A DNA stretch of 64,000 bases, taken from assembly GCF_001675285.1 (NCBI RefSeq), contig NZ_LSGQ01000028.1, positions 124,001 through 188,000 on the forward strand, in the 5' to 3' direction. The notes below the pieces were generated by a model. That model was given only the letters and a program-made list of their open reading frames with translations, had not been told where the DNA came from and made no database searches. Source of the DNA: Elizabethkingia miricola. GTDB lineage: Bacteria > Bacteroidota > Bacteroidia > Flavobacteriales > Weeksellaceae. Below are positions 43,183 to 53,402 of this stretch, one piece after another (position 1 is the stretch's first letter; every line of letters begins with the position of its first letter). The translations under genes were made by a program, and so were the position numbers.

Positions 43183-43908
43183 TTAGTCGTTACTTCTTCC
43201 GCCTCCGAATAATCTTAAAAGGAATAAGAACAGGTTGATAAAGTCTAAATAAAGCGTTAAAGCTCCCATAATAGCCATTCTTCCCATTAAGGATTCATCT
43301 CCGTTTAGTTCAAGGAAATAGTTCTTAATTTTCTGAGTATCATAAGCGATAAGTCCTACAAAAACTGCAACACCAATGTAAGTTGTAATCCAGTAGATCA
43401 TTGGACTCTTTAAGAATAGATTTACTAAAGAAGCAATGATTATACCTACCAACAACATCATCATGATTTTACCGATTTTTGTTAAATCTGTTTTGGTAAC
43501 ATATCCGTAAACACTCATTACAGCAAATGTACCAGCTGTAACAAAGAATGTTAATGCAATAGAAGAGAAGGTATAGATTAGGAATATTAATGATAATGTT
43601 AAACCATTTAATACTGCATAACCCATAAATGCAGCAATTGCAGTAGTCGTAGACATTTTTGCAATTCTAGCGGATAACCAGATTACCAATCCAAACTCAG
43701 CAATGATTAATCCATAAAAAAGAAGTTTATTAGCCATAATTGCAGTAATAAGAGTTTCGCTCCCTGCAACCAAATAAGCAATTAAACCAGTTACCACTAA
43801 AGCCAGTGACATCCATCCATAAACTTTCGACATGTACTTCGCCTGACTTGCTTTCAGTTCTTCAGGCACTACCTGAATTGTCCTTGGTTCGTAAGTGTTT
43901 TGTTCCAT
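43183..43908 (-). CDS. Bax inhibitor-1/YccA family membrane protein
   Basis: A 241-residue protein with seven hydrophobic helices. The BI-1 core includes GLTLSLIFLIYTFSSIALTF, IAYDTQKIKNYF and ALTLYLDFINLFLFLLRLFG near the end. BI-1 proteins are calcium-leak channels or partners of membrane quality control; the role in this group is not established. It has its own promoter and terminator. Confidence 0.9.
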   Translation of the reverse strand: MEQNTYEPRTIQVVPEELKASQAKYMSKVYGWMSLALVVTGLIAYLVAGSETLITAIMANKLLFYGLIIAEFGLVIWLSARIAKMSTTTAIAAFMGYAVLNGLTLSLIFLIYTFSSIALTFFVTAGTFAVMSVYGYVTKTDLTKIGKIMMMLLVGIIIASLVNLFLKSPMIYWITTYIGVAVFVGLIAYDTQKIKNYFLELNGDESLMGRMAIMGALTLYLDFINLFLFLLRLFGGGRSND

Positions 43909-43928
43909 TTCGTTATTTTGATTAAATA

Positions 43929-43936
43929 CAAATATA
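43929..43936 (-). promoter_or_regulatory. -7 box for the BI-1 gene
   Basis: The minus strand reads TATATTTG, 20 bp before the ATG at 43908. Confidence 0.55.
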
Positions 43937-44143
43937 ATTATTTCAATTGATTAAATCAACTTCTATACCACGGATTAAGCTAAGACAATATGACACTAAA
44001 ATTTAAATTACAAAGCAGATAAATTTTATAAAATAGTTCTGTAAATAAATAGATTATATCCGGAATAAAATTATCTCACAGGATATTGATAAATTTTAAT
44101 CATTCCAGTTTGTTATTTGTTTATTTTTACCGAAATTATTTTT

Positions 44144-46036
44144 ATGCCGAAAAATTATTTTCTGCCTTTCACAATCCTCTGTATCTCTGCCTTATATGGA
44201 CAAGAGTATGCCGTAGGCAATATAAAAGATGAATTGAAAAAGAAAGCAAACGCTGTCATCAGAAAGGACCAGCAAGATATTACAATAAAATCCATCGATC
44301 AGATGGAAATAAAGTACTCGAAAGCCACAACTGTTCTTAACCAGAGTGGAGCTGAGCTTGCTTATATAACTATTCCTTATGATAAATTATCCAGGCCCAG
44401 CCAAATAAAAGTCAGCATACTGGATGAAAATGGCAAACAGATTAAAACTTATTCAAAATCCGATTTTAAAGATTACAGCCATGGTCAAAATTTTGTTCTG
44501 TATACTGATGACAGAGTATTATTCCTAACTCCCGAAGCCTCTACCTTTCCGTATACTGTAGTTGCAGAATATACTGTGAATACCAGTAATACAATATTTT
44601 TCCCGAGTTTTATACCATTTCACTCCTATAAAATATCTTTAGAGAAAGCCAGTGTTAATATTAAAAATACATCTGGTATCAATCTAAGAACCAAGGTTAA
44701 TCCTAGCTTTATAGCAACTCCTTCAGAGCAACGTACCAATGACATTATTAGCTATACCTTTACAAATGTTCCAGCCGTTGAAAATGAGGTAAAGTCTCCG
44801 GATTTGGATCAGATGCTTCCCAAAGTACAATTTTCACTCGATCAATTCAGCCTTGAAGGGAAGAAAGGAGATTTTAAAGACTGGAACAGTTTTGGGAAAT
44901 GGTATTATAGCAATCTTCTTCAACCATCGTCTGTTCTCACAGAAGATTTGAAAAAAGAAATTGCAGCACTCAATCTTCAGGGGAGCACCGAAGATAAAGT
45001 AAGAAGCCTCTATCAATATATGCAGAATAAGACCCGCTATATAGCCGTTGCAATTGGTATTGGTGGCTGGCAGCCTATGCCTGCAGATGATGTACGCAAA
45101 AAAAGCTATGGTGACTGCAAGGCATTGTCCAATTATATGAAAACACTTCTGGATGCTGCCGGAATAAAATCTTATTATGCCATTATAAACAGCGATGACA
45201 GCGTTATTAATTTTGATGAAGATTTTCCAAAAATGGGAGGCAATCATGCTATTTTGATGATTCCTACAGAAAAAGATAATATCTGGCTGGAAAATACCTC
45301 ACAAAAAACAGCATTTAATCACTTAAGTTATTCAACTACTGCCAGAAACGTTTTAGCAGTAGATGAGAACGGAATAAAAATTATAAAGACTCCTGTCTAC
45401 GATGCCGGAAAAAACAAGAGCATCATGAAAGCTGAAATAACGATTAACAGTGAAGGTGGTGTTAGCGGTAAATCTACTTTCAGTCTTACAGGATGGCAGT
45501 ACGATATGTACCTCTCATTAGATGGCCAGAGTAATAAAGAAGCTTCTGATGCTTTAAAGAGCAGATTCAGTGAACTGAATTATGAAACAGCAAATATCAA
45601 CAATTTCAAAAACAACCGTAATGATGCAGTAATGTCATTCGATTTTGATTATCAGGCAAAAAATTATTCAAAAAAGATCGGTCAGGATTTACTTTTCCGG
45701 GCAATTCCTTTCAACGAATTAACATCCATCAATAATACCGAAGAGCGAAAACTACCTTTTGAAAATGCATTTGCTTATGCCGATGATTATGAAATCATAT
45801 ATAATATTCCTGCTGGATATAAAATATCAGAAATACCACAATCACAGTCTATAAACTCTGTTTATGGAAACTATTCCTTGAAGGCAGTCACTAATGATAA
45901 AAACCAGATTATCATTAAACGACAAATTACAATTAACAGAGGAAGTTACCCAAAAGAACAGTTTGCAGATTATCTCGCATTCCGTAAAAAAATTGTCAGC
46001 GCGGACAATTCTAAAATGCTAATTACTAAAAACTAG
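44144..46036 (+). CDS. Secreted DUF3857/transglutaminase-like protein with intact Cys
   Basis: A 630-residue exported protein (signal peptide to LYGQ). It has an N-terminal DUF3857 beta domain, then a transglutaminase-like core with the nucleophile in KSYGDCKALSNY (Cys325), the His in GGNHAILM (His368) and an acidic residue in IWLENTS. A C-terminal beta domain follows. The reaction is unknown; the family may act as cysteine peptidase or amide-transferring enzyme at the envelope. The ATG is preferred over a TTG 27 bases earlier. A paralogue follows after six bases. Confidence 0.85.
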   Translation: MPKNYFLPFTILCISALYGQEYAVGNIKDELKKKANAVIRKDQQDITIKSIDQMEIKYSKATTVLNQSGAELAYITIPYDKLSRPSQIKVSILDENGKQIKTYSKSDFKDYSHGQNFVLYTDDRVLFLTPEASTFPYTVVAEYTVNTSNTIFFPSFIPFHSYKISLEKASVNIKNTSGINLRTKVNPSFIATPSEQRTNDIISYTFTNVPAVENEVKSPDLDQMLPKVQFSLDQFSLEGKKGDFKDWNSFGKWYYSNLLQPSSVLTEDLKKEIAALNLQGSTEDKVRSLYQYMQNKTRYIAVAIGIGGWQPMPADDVRKKSYGDCKALSNYMKTLLDAAGIKSYYAIINSDDSVINFDEDFPKMGGNHAILMIPTEKDNIWLENTSQKTAFNHLSYSTTARNVLAVDENGIKIIKTPVYDAGKNKSIMKAEITINSEGGVSGKSTFSLTGWQYDMYLSLDGQSNKEASDALKSRFSELNYETANINNFKNNRNDAVMSFDFDYQAKNYSKKIGQDLLFRAIPFNELTSINNTEERKLPFENAFAYADDYEIIYNIPAGYKISEIPQSQSINSVYGNYSLKAVTNDKNQIIIKRQITINRGSYPKEQFADYLAFRKKIVSADNSKMLITKN

Positions 46037-46042
46037 ATATTA

Positions 46043-47980
46043 ATGAATAAACTAATTTTACTTGCTTGTTCAGGGATTTTCACAATGAGCTATGCTCAAA
46101 AAGATAAGTTTCTGAACTATCCTAAAGTATCTGAAAATGATATGAAAAAAGAAAAATCAGCCATCGACCCGAATGCCGGTGCTGAAATTTTGTATCGCTC
46201 AGTACATTATTTCATAGATCCTAGTAGTAACATGCTGAATCAGGAAGTTTACAGTCAGGTAAAGATCTATGATAAAAATAAAGCAAAAGATTATCTCACA
46301 GTAGAACTGAATCTATATAAATCTACAAAATCCTCTGATGCAGAAATACTTACTGCTCTAAAAGGAACGACTTATAATTTTGTCAACGGAAAAGTTGAAG
46401 CTGACAAAGTAGAAAAAGAAGATAAGTTTAAATCAAAAGAGAGTAAAAACTACGAGGTTTCCAAGTTTACATTTCCTAATGTGAAAAATGGTTCTGTTCT
46501 GGAATTTAAATATAAAAGAATATCTCCATTTTTCTGGTATGTTCCAACAACAACGATTGAAAAGGATATTCCTGTAGTCTACACAGAATATGTATTCGAT
46601 ATGCCGAAATACTTTGGTTATAATATCAATTATACAGGTAGCTTAACTCCAAAAAACAGGCATATTGCTGAAGAATTCTTGTATGGAGTAGAAGGCAGAA
46701 CATACCGTTTCGGGTTTGAAAATCTTAAACCATTTGAAGAGGAAGAATATGTACTGAATAGTGACAACTATAAAACTAAAATTTCTGCTGAACTAAACTC
46801 TGTAGCTTACAGAAGTGGTGAAGTCAAAAACTATGCAATGAGCTGGGAAGACATCCGAAAGCAGCTATATGAGCATGATGACTTTGGCAGAGAACTGAAA
46901 AAGAAACTTCCTTCAGGCTTTATCCCCGCCGATATACTGACGGAGAAAGATGAAATGGAAAAAGCAAAAAAAATACTTGCTCTTGCTCAAAAAAGCTTTA
47001 AGTGGGACCGCGTACATGACTTTACATCAGATAATGGAAGCAATAACCTTATTAAAACAAAGATCGGAAGTGTTGGAGATATTAACCTGACTCTTGTAAA
47101 GATGCTTCGTGAAGCTGGTATAATAACTAATCCATTAGTATTGTCTACAATCAACAATGGTTTTATCAGCTATAACCCTTCTATGAACAGCCTTAATTAT
47201 GTTATAGCATGTTCTGAAATTAACGGGAAACTTTATATTATGGACGCTTCCAACAAACAATCCCTCATCAATGTTTTACCTCCAAAAATATACAATTACA
47301 GAGGATTTATCATGAAAGATAAAGAGGTAAAAGAAGTAAATCTGGAGAATGAGAACAGTAGTAAAACATTTTTAACAGTAAATGCTACACTTAATCCGGA
47401 CGGAACAATTAAAGGCAGCTTTTCCGATAAAGATACTTCTTTGTATTCTATGGTCAATAATGAGCGTTATGAGGATGATAAAGAAGAATACCAGAAATCA
47501 TATTATAAGGATCGTTACAAGTTTCCGTTTACCGATATCAAAACGGAACTTTTACCCAATAACGATTTCGAAACAACATTCAATTTCACCGCCGATAATA
47601 TGGTGGATGCAGTGGGGAATAAGTTTATCATTAACCCTTTATTATTCTTGAACACTGAAAAGAATCCATTTGACCAGAAAGGTGAAAGAACAATGCCTAT
47701 AGAACTTTTAACAGGCTACGAAAAGATAAAAAATGTTTCTCTTACTATTCCGGACGGCTATGTTGTAGAAAACCTTCCAAAATCCAAAAGAATAGTTACA
47801 GAAGACAAAGAAATCTCTTATACTTATGAGGTTTCTCAGGATAAAAATAAGATTAATATAAAAACTTCAACCATCGTGGCAAGCAGCAATTATCCTAAAG
47901 GATATTATGTTGCTTTCAAACAAATATGGGATACCATGCTGAAAAAAGAAGGTGAACTGATTACTGTAGTAAAGAAATAA
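46043..47980 (+). CDS. DUF3857/transglutaminase-like paralogue lacking the catalytic Cys
   Basis: A 645-residue exported protein (signal peptide to SYAQ) with the same domain order as its upstream neighbour. At the nucleophile position it reads GSVGDINLTLVKML, so Cys is replaced by Ile347. The His position reads LNYVIAC, while the Asp region LYIMDAS is kept. It is therefore probably an inactive partner, binding or scaffolding for the active copy. The pair is co-transcribed and followed by a terminator. Confidence 0.85.
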   Translation: MNKLILLACSGIFTMSYAQKDKFLNYPKVSENDMKKEKSAIDPNAGAEILYRSVHYFIDPSSNMLNQEVYSQVKIYDKNKAKDYLTVELNLYKSTKSSDAEILTALKGTTYNFVNGKVEADKVEKEDKFKSKESKNYEVSKFTFPNVKNGSVLEFKYKRISPFFWYVPTTTIEKDIPVVYTEYVFDMPKYFGYNINYTGSLTPKNRHIAEEFLYGVEGRTYRFGFENLKPFEEEEYVLNSDNYKTKISAELNSVAYRSGEVKNYAMSWEDIRKQLYEHDDFGRELKKKLPSGFIPADILTEKDEMEKAKKILALAQKSFKWDRVHDFTSDNGSNNLIKTKIGSVGDINLTLVKMLREAGIITNPLVLSTINNGFISYNPSMNSLNYVIACSEINGKLYIMDASNKQSLINVLPPKIYNYRGFIMKDKEVKEVNLENENSSKTFLTVNATLNPDGTIKGSFSDKDTSLYSMVNNERYEDDKEEYQKSYYKDRYKFPFTDIKTELLPNNDFETTFNFTADNMVDAVGNKFIINPLLFLNTEKNPFDQKGERTMPIELLTGYEKIKNVSLTIPDGYVVENLPKSKRIVTEDKEISYTYEVSQDKNKINIKTSTIVASSNYPKGYYVAFKQIWDTMLKKEGELITVVKK

Positions 47981-48000
47981 AAACAACAATTATAGAAAAT

Positions 48001-48030
48001 AAAAAGAGAGGCTAAAAGGCCTCTCTTTTT
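48001..48030 (+). terminator. Terminator after the DUF3857 pair
   Basis: AAAAAGAGAGGC and GCCTCTCTTTTT form a 12-bp stem with a 6-base loop. Confidence 0.9.
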
Positions 48031-48088
48031 GTTATGTAAGTACAAAAGAAGTAAAAGCTTAGCATTCGCTCCTTAGTATTCTACAGTA

Positions 48089-49057
48089 CTATAAGCTGTT
48101 TTTCTTAATCGATTCAATAATTTCATCGATATACCCAAAAGCCACAGATACAACAGTATCTGCTGCGCCGTAATAAACACATACTTTTTCGCCATCCTGC
48201 AATGCAGCGCACGGGAAAACTACATTTGGAACATCACCTGCAAGTTCATAGCCCGCAGCAGGAGCCAATAGGTAATCTTTACTACGGTACAGAACTTTAT
48301 CAGGATTGTCTTTATCTAAAATAGCAGCCCCCATAGAATAACGGAAACCATTACAAGTATTAATTACACCATGATAAAACATTAACCATCCTTCTTTGGT
48401 TAAAAACGGAACCGTACCAGCACCAATTTTTGTACACTGCCATGCACTATCCTGAAAAGGAGCTACTTTCATTACATTACGATGCTCACCCCAATATTTC
48501 ATATCCGGACTAAAACTGATATAAATATCTCCGAATGGTGTATGCCCATTATCACTAGGTCTGCTGAGCATAGCATATCTGCCGTTAATCTTTTCCGGAA
48601 AAAGCACACCATTTCTGTTGAAGGGAAGAAAAGCATTCTCACACTGGAAAAACTCTTTAAAATCAAAAGTATATGCAATTCCTATTGTTGGTCCATGATA
48701 ACCATTACACCAGGTAATCCAATAGCGATCTTCAATAAAAGTTACTCTTGGGTCATATTTGTAATCAGATTCTATCATCTGCGTATTGCCAGCCTGCATT
48801 ACAATTGGGTCATGATTAATATCCCAGTTAATTCCATCCTTACTAAAACCTGCAAATATATTCATCTGCACAGCCTTGTTATCGCATCTGAATACTCCGG
48901 CAAAACCATCTTCAAACGGAACAACTGCACTATTAAAAATACTGTTTGAGCTGGGAATATGATAGCGCCCTATAATGGGATTATTACTATATCTCCACAT
49001 TACATCTGTACAGTTTTCAGGTCTTTCCTGCCACGGAATTTCTATTTTTGTCGACAT
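48089..49057 (-). CDS. GH130 family beta-mannoside phosphorylase
   Basis: A 322-residue five-bladed beta-propeller protein. [27 protein letters not shown] and [16 protein letters not shown] match GH130, whose Asp acid lies in the DPR segment. GH130 enzymes phosphorolyse beta-mannosides, giving mannose 1-phosphate. The length and N-terminus suggest the group acting on mannosyl-N-acetylglucosamine or mannooligosaccharides. The downstream position to an MFS importer (15-bp gap) supports uptake of a mannoside disaccharide. Confidence 0.85.
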   Translation of the reverse strand: MSTKIEIPWQERPENCTDVMWRYSNNPIIGRYHIPSSNSIFNSAVVPFEDGFAGVFRCDNKAVQMNIFAGFSKDGINWDINHDPIVMQAGNTQMIESDYKYDPRVTFIEDRYWITWCNGYHGPTIGIAYTFDFKEFFQCENAFLPFNRNGVLFPEKINGRYAMLSRPSDNGHTPFGDIYISFSPDMKYWGEHRNVMKVAPFQDSAWQCTKIGAGTVPFLTKEGWLMFYHGVINTCNGFRYSMGAAILDKDNPDKVLYRSKDYLLAPAAGYELAGDVPNVVFPCAALQDGEKVCVYYGAADTVVSVAFGYIDEIIESIKKNSL

Positions 49058-49072
49058 ATAATTATCTATATT

Positions 49073-50365
49073 TTAATTTGTTATATTTTTAGAAGTTTCA
49101 TCATAAGTAAAAGGCACAAAATAAGTAATCAATAGTGCCGGTATTGTAGCAATCAGTACAAAAATAAAGAAATGTTTATATCCAACCATATCACTGATAT
49201 AACCACTCAGCATTCCTGGCAGCATCACTCCGAGATTCATAATCCCTGTACCAAAAGCATAATTAGCCATTTTATATTTTTCCGGAGCAATTTGCTGCAT
49301 CATAAACAGCATAATGCCCACAAATCCGAACCCATAACCAAAATATTCAACTACAATTCCCAATGTAATCAGGTAAACATTTTCAGGCTGCCAGCAGGCT
49401 AAAAACACATAAACAACATAGGGAAAATTGAATACGCAGCATAGGGTAAATAAAGACTTTTTAAGCCCTCTTTTAGATACGTACAGACCAGAGATAAGAG
49501 ATCCTGCAATAAATGCTATAGCTCCGGCAGTTCCATATACAAGGCCTATTTCTTCTGTAGAAAGTCCTAATCCGCCTTCATTACGATTTGCCTTTAGAAA
49601 AAGCGGTACAATTTTAACGGCAAATCCTTCTGCAAAGCGGTACAGAATAATAAAACAGATATAGTAGAATATATGCTTCTTTGTAAAAAAGTTTTTAAAG
49701 ATAAAAAGGAGTTCCTTAAAACGGTCTTTCAGTGTAACATCTGTAAATTCACGAACCTTTCCGGATGGAAGCTGTCTTATATTGAACAGACCAATAAGCA
49801 GCATAATTCCGCCATAAATAAGCATAATAACAGTCCATCCCGGAGTTACTCCCATTGTTTTTTCCAGAATACCGGCTAAGTAAATAATAAGTCCACTGGT
49901 AAAAACTTTTGCCACATTGTAGGCAGCACCCTGCCAACCAATATAACGGGATTGTTTCGCAGAATCCAGTGTGTCCATATAAAGTCCGTCACCTGCAATA
50001 TCGTGTGTAGCTCCGCTGAAAGCCATTAATGAAAATATAGCTATAGAATAAGCAAAATAATGGGGTAGCGATAAAGAAATACAGACCAAACCAAAACAAA
50101 CAGCTGTAAATATTTCTGTAAAGACGACAAAATACTTTTTGGTTTTAAACATTTCCAATACAGGGCTCCAGAGTGGCTTTATCGTCCAGGGAAGCATAAT
50201 AAGAGAAGTCCAGAAAGCAATGCTTTTATCAGGGATTCCCATACTCTTGTACATTATAGACGATGCTACCGAAATAGCAACAAAGGGCAACCCCATAGCG
50301 AAATATAAACTTGTTATCCAAAAAGCAGGATTACTACGTTTCTCCTTATTTATCATTACATCCAT
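49073..50365 (-). CDS. MFS sugar importer, probably for the GH130 substrate
   Basis: A 430-residue protein with 12 predicted helices, related to AmpG/muropeptide- and disaccharide-type MFS permeases (FSGATHDIAGDGLYMDTL, FRFAEGFAVKIVP-like region). It is the first gene of a two-gene operon with the GH130 phosphorylase. This pairing is known in Bacteroidota for import of N-glycan-derived mannosyl-GlcNAc. The substrate is inferred. Confidence 0.82.
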   Translation of the reverse strand: MDVMINKEKRSNPAFWITSLYFAMGLPFVAISVASSIMYKSMGIPDKSIAFWTSLIMLPWTIKPLWSPVLEMFKTKKYFVVFTEIFTAVCFGLVCISLSLPHYFAYSIAIFSLMAFSGATHDIAGDGLYMDTLDSAKQSRYIGWQGAAYNVAKVFTSGLIIYLAGILEKTMGVTPGWTVIMLIYGGIMLLIGLFNIRQLPSGKVREFTDVTLKDRFKELLFIFKNFFTKKHIFYYICFIILYRFAEGFAVKIVPLFLKANRNEGGLGLSTEEIGLVYGTAGAIAFIAGSLISGLYVSKRGLKKSLFTLCCVFNFPYVVYVFLACWQPENVYLITLGIVVEYFGYGFGFVGIMLFMMQQIAPEKYKMANYAFGTGIMNLGVMLPGMLSGYISDMVGYKHFFIFVLIATIPALLITYFVPFTYDETSKNITN

Positions 50366-50431
50366 TAAAGAATTAACAAAGATTAAAGATAAAAGTTTTA
50401 TTTCAATTATTAACCTATGCCTGCAATAAAA

Positions 50432-50463
50432 AACTCTGGTAAATCCAAAATTTCACCAGAGTT
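50432..50463 (-). terminator. Terminator of ksgA
   Basis: On the minus strand AACTCTGGT and ACCAGAGTT form a 9-bp stem with an AAAT/ATTT extension, followed by a T run. Confidence 0.8.
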
Positions 50464-50509
50464 CTATTTTATTAAATGATAAATACAGATAGAATACCTG
50501 CTTCAAAAA

Positions 50510-51277
50510 TTACTTATTCTCTTTCCAGAGTTTTGTGATATAAATGAAATCCTGTACACTAAGTTCTTCAGCACGTTTACTCATGAATTCATGATCTGCC
50601 AGAGCTTCCGGGATTCCCAAAACTTTCCATGAATTACGAAGTGTCTTTCGGCGCTGATTGAATCCTGCTTTTACGATCTGTTTAAACAATACTTCATTTC
50701 CTTCCAGTCCTTCTTTAGGATTTCTGACAAGACTAATAACTCCTGATTTTACCTTTGGTGGGGGATTAAAGACGTTTTCATGCACTGTGAAAAGATATTT
50801 CACATCATAATATGCCTGAACCATTACCGACAATATTCCGTAATCTTTTGTTCTGGGTACAGCTGCAGTACGTTCTGCAACTTCTTTCTGAAACATACCT
50901 GTCATTTCCGGAATACGTTCGTAATTGTCAATAATCTTAAATAAAATCTGAGAAGAGATATTGTATGGGAAATTACCGATCACAGCAACCTGCCCTTCAA
51001 ATTGCTGCGGAATATCAAGCTTTAAAAAATCATTCAGGATATGATTTTCAAGTTTTGGATAATGAAGCTTTAGGTAGGCTACCGATTCCTGATCAATTTC
51101 GGCAACAAAAGTTTCCTGTTCCTTATCTAGTAAATATTTGGTCAGTACTCCCATACCCGGACCAACTTCCAGAACGGCATCGTATCCGTCTCCGGATAAA
51201 CCATTTGCAATTTTGGATGCGATGTTTTCATCGGTTAAAAAATGTTGTCCAAGGTGTTTTTTAGCGGTTACTTTCAA
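50510..51277 (-). CDS. rsmA: 16S rRNA (adenine1518-N6/adenine1519-N6)-dimethyltransferase
   Basis: A 255-residue enzyme (KsgA) with KKHLGQHFL at the N-terminus, the SAM site VLEVGPGMGVLTKYLL and the catalytic NFPYNIS motif (NFPY for the usual NLPY). It dimethylates two adjacent adenines in helix 45 of 16S rRNA. It is divergent from ftsX, as in many Bacteroidota. Confidence 0.95.
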   Translation of the reverse strand: MKVTAKKHLGQHFLTDENIASKIANGLSGDGYDAVLEVGPGMGVLTKYLLDKEQETFVAEIDQESVAYLKLHYPKLENHILNDFLKLDIPQQFEGQVAVIGNFPYNISSQILFKIIDNYERIPEMTGMFQKEVAERTAAVPRTKDYGILSVMVQAYYDVKYLFTVHENVFNPPPKVKSGVISLVRNPKEGLEGNEVLFKQIVKAGFNQRRKTLRNSWKVLGIPEALADHEFMSKRAEELSVQDFIYITKLWKENK

Positions 51278-51369
51278 TTGAGTTTTAGGATTTAATTAAC
51301 ATTCATTTTTCCTTTGTCAGGTGCAAATTTCGGAAGTTTTTTTCTATTTTAGCAGAAAATTAATCTTGA

Positions 51370-52269
51370 ATGGCAAAAAGTGTAGACGATTTTAATAAGA
51401 AAAGACTCAGATCCAGCAATATAACTGTTGTAATTAGTATTGCGCTGGTTTTATTTTTAATTGGTCTTTTTGGTTTAATCTTAATTAATGCCCAGAAATA
51501 CTCTGACTATATTAAAGAGCAATTGGTAGTAAATGCTTATTTCGACGAACATCTGGATGTTAAAGACAGTGCTAAAATTGCAAAATTAAATCAGGAAACT
51601 TTTGAAGCTGTTCAGAAGTTGCCATTTGTAAAGAAAGCTACATTTATCACTCAGGATCAGGCAGCAAAAGAGGCTAAAAAAAGTTTAGGGATCGACAGTG
51701 ATGCTCTTTTTGAAGAGAATATTTTCCCTGCATCTGTAGAAGTTGCTTTAAAGCCTGAATTTGTAGATCCTGCTAAGATTAATGGCGTTGTTAAGCAATT
51801 ATCTCAGGTACAAGGCATTAAAGAGGTTAAGAACGACAGCAGTCTTACAATTGATGTTTACAATAACCTGAACAGAATCTTAACATGGATTCTTGCATTC
51901 TCTATTATTTTCTTAATTGTTGCAATTGTACTTATTAATAACTCTATCCGTCTGAAAATATTCTCTAAGAGATTTACCATTAAAACCATGCAGCTGGTAG
52001 GTGCGCAACGTCGCTTTATCCTGATGCCTTTTATTAAGGAAGCTATTATCCTTGGCCTTATAGGAGCGGTAATTGGTTTAACTGTTCTTTTCGCAGGATG
52101 GTATTATTTCACTACTGAGATTGGATCTGTATTTATTACCGATCAGACCAAATTCGTTTATCTTGTTATCTTAGTTTTGGGAGTAGGAGTATTAATTACT
52201 GTTTTAAGTACTATTTTTGCAACCTGGAGATTCCTAAGAAGTAGAATCGACACTTTATATTATTCTTAA
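51370..52269 (+). CDS. ftsX: Cell division protein FtsX
   Basis: A 299-residue membrane protein. It has one N-terminal helix, an extracytoplasmic domain (about residues 45-165) and three C-terminal helices, the FtsX plan. FKKRL-like DFNKKRLRSSN and TMQLVGAQRRFILMPF are typical. With the ATPase FtsE (not in the window) it controls septal peptidoglycan hydrolases. It leads the operon ftsX-DUF3098-uppP. Confidence 0.9.
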   Translation: MAKSVDDFNKKRLRSSNITVVISIALVLFLIGLFGLILINAQKYSDYIKEQLVVNAYFDEHLDVKDSAKIAKLNQETFEAVQKLPFVKKATFITQDQAAKEAKKSLGIDSDALFEENIFPASVEVALKPEFVDPAKINGVVKQLSQVQGIKEVKNDSSLTIDVYNNLNRILTWILAFSIIFLIVAIVLINNSIRLKIFSKRFTIKTMQLVGAQRRFILMPFIKEAIILGLIGAVIGLTVLFAGWYYFTTEIGSVFITDQTKFVYLVILVLGVGVLITVLSTIFATWRFLRSRIDTLYYS

Positions 52270-52271
52270 GA

Positions 52272-52559
52272 ATGAGCAAAAAAAATCAAAATATCGTATC
52301 AACTGATTCAACACAGGAGAACACTTTTTACTTTGGTAAGAAAAATTTCAAATTTATGCTTATCGGGTTGGCTTGTATTATTGTAGGTTTCTTTTTGATG
52401 ATGGGACCAGATGCTAATACAACACCTGATGGTAAATACGATCCTAATTACTGGAATGAGGGGATCAATTCGATTCGCAGAATCAGAATTGCACCATTCC
52501 TTGTTATTGCAGGTTTTGTTATTGAAATTTATGCCATCTTAATTCGTAAAAAAGACTAA
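52272..52559 (+). CDS. DUF3098 small membrane protein
   Basis: A 95-residue protein with two membrane helices (about 27-43 and 72-90) and the conserved block FMLIGLACIIVGFFLMMG between ftsX and uppP. DUF3098 is a Bacteroidota family of unknown function that usually sits at this position. It overlaps the uppP start by one base (TAATG). Confidence 0.85.
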   Translation: MSKKNQNIVSTDSTQENTFYFGKKNFKFMLIGLACIIVGFFLMMGPDANTTPDGKYDPNYWNEGINSIRRIRIAPFLVIAGFVIEIYAILIRKKD

Positions 52560-53377
52560 TGGATACTATTCAGGCGATTATTTTAGCTATTGTAGAAGGA
52601 CTTACCGAATTTTTACCGATTTCATCTACAGCACACATGGGGTTTGCAGCAAACCTTATGGGAATGGAGGAAACGGAATTCCTTAAAATGTTTCAGGTTT
52701 CAATTCAATTCGGTGCTATTTTAGCAGTTGTTGTAGCTTACTGGAAAAAGTTTTTTGACTTCAAAAATCTTAATTTTTATATTAAACTAGCCATTGCCGT
52801 TATTCCGGCACTAATATTAGGTAAGTTATTCGATGATAAAATTGAAGCTGTTTTGGGCAATCAAATAGCTATATCTACAGTATTGGTATTAGGCGGGGTC
52901 GTATTGCTTTTTGTAGATAACTGGTTCAAAAATCCTACAGTATTGGATGAGAAAGAAGTAACTATAAAAAAGGCATTAACTATTGGCTTTTGGCAGTGTC
53001 TGGCAATGATGCCGGGAACCAGCCGTAGTGCAGCTTCTATTATTGGAGGTATGACACAGGGGCTTTCCAGAAAAGCTGCTGCTGAGTTTTCTTTTTTCTT
53101 AGCTGTACCAACAATGCTTGCTGTAACGGTTTACTCTATTTTTGTAAAAACATGGGGAGAAGGAACTGCACAGGCAACTAAAGGATACGAAATGCTGCTT
53201 AGCTCACATGATAATCTTATTCTTTTCCTTATAGGAAATGTTATCGCTTTCGTTACAGCACTTATTGCTATCAAATCTTTTATAGCATTACTGAATAAAT
53301 ATGGATTCAGATTCTGGGGTATTTACCGTATCGTAATCGGTTTAGCTTTACTGATCTATTTTTACTCCGTAAAATAA
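52559..53377 (+). CDS. uppP: Undecaprenyl-diphosphatase UppP (BacA)
   Basis: A 272-residue membrane enzyme with EGLTEFLPISSTAHM (E-rich active site) and PGTSRSAASI, the two BacA signatures. It regenerates undecaprenyl phosphate, the lipid carrier for cell wall synthesis, and gives baseline bacitracin tolerance. Its start overlaps the DUF3098 stop. Confidence 0.95.
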   Translation: MDTIQAIILAIVEGLTEFLPISSTAHMGFAANLMGMEETEFLKMFQVSIQFGAILAVVVAYWKKFFDFKNLNFYIKLAIAVIPALILGKLFDDKIEAVLGNQIAISTVLVLGGVVLLFVDNWFKNPTVLDEKEVTIKKALTIGFWQCLAMMPGTSRSAASIIGGMTQGLSRKAAAEFSFFLAVPTMLAVTVYSIFVKTWGEGTAQATKGYEMLLSSHDNLILFLIGNVIAFVTALIAIKSFIALLNKYGFRFWGIYRIVIGLALLIYFYSVK

Positions 53378-53381
53378 TTAC

Positions 53382-53389
53382 TATTTTTG
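53382..53389 (+). promoter_or_regulatory. -7 box upstream of truB
   Basis: TATTTTTG lies just after the uppP stop, 22 bp before an ATG at 53412 and 61 bp before the preferred truB ATG. A hairpin follows it. Confidence 0.45.
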
Positions 53390-53402
53390 CAAACATCATA
53401 TT

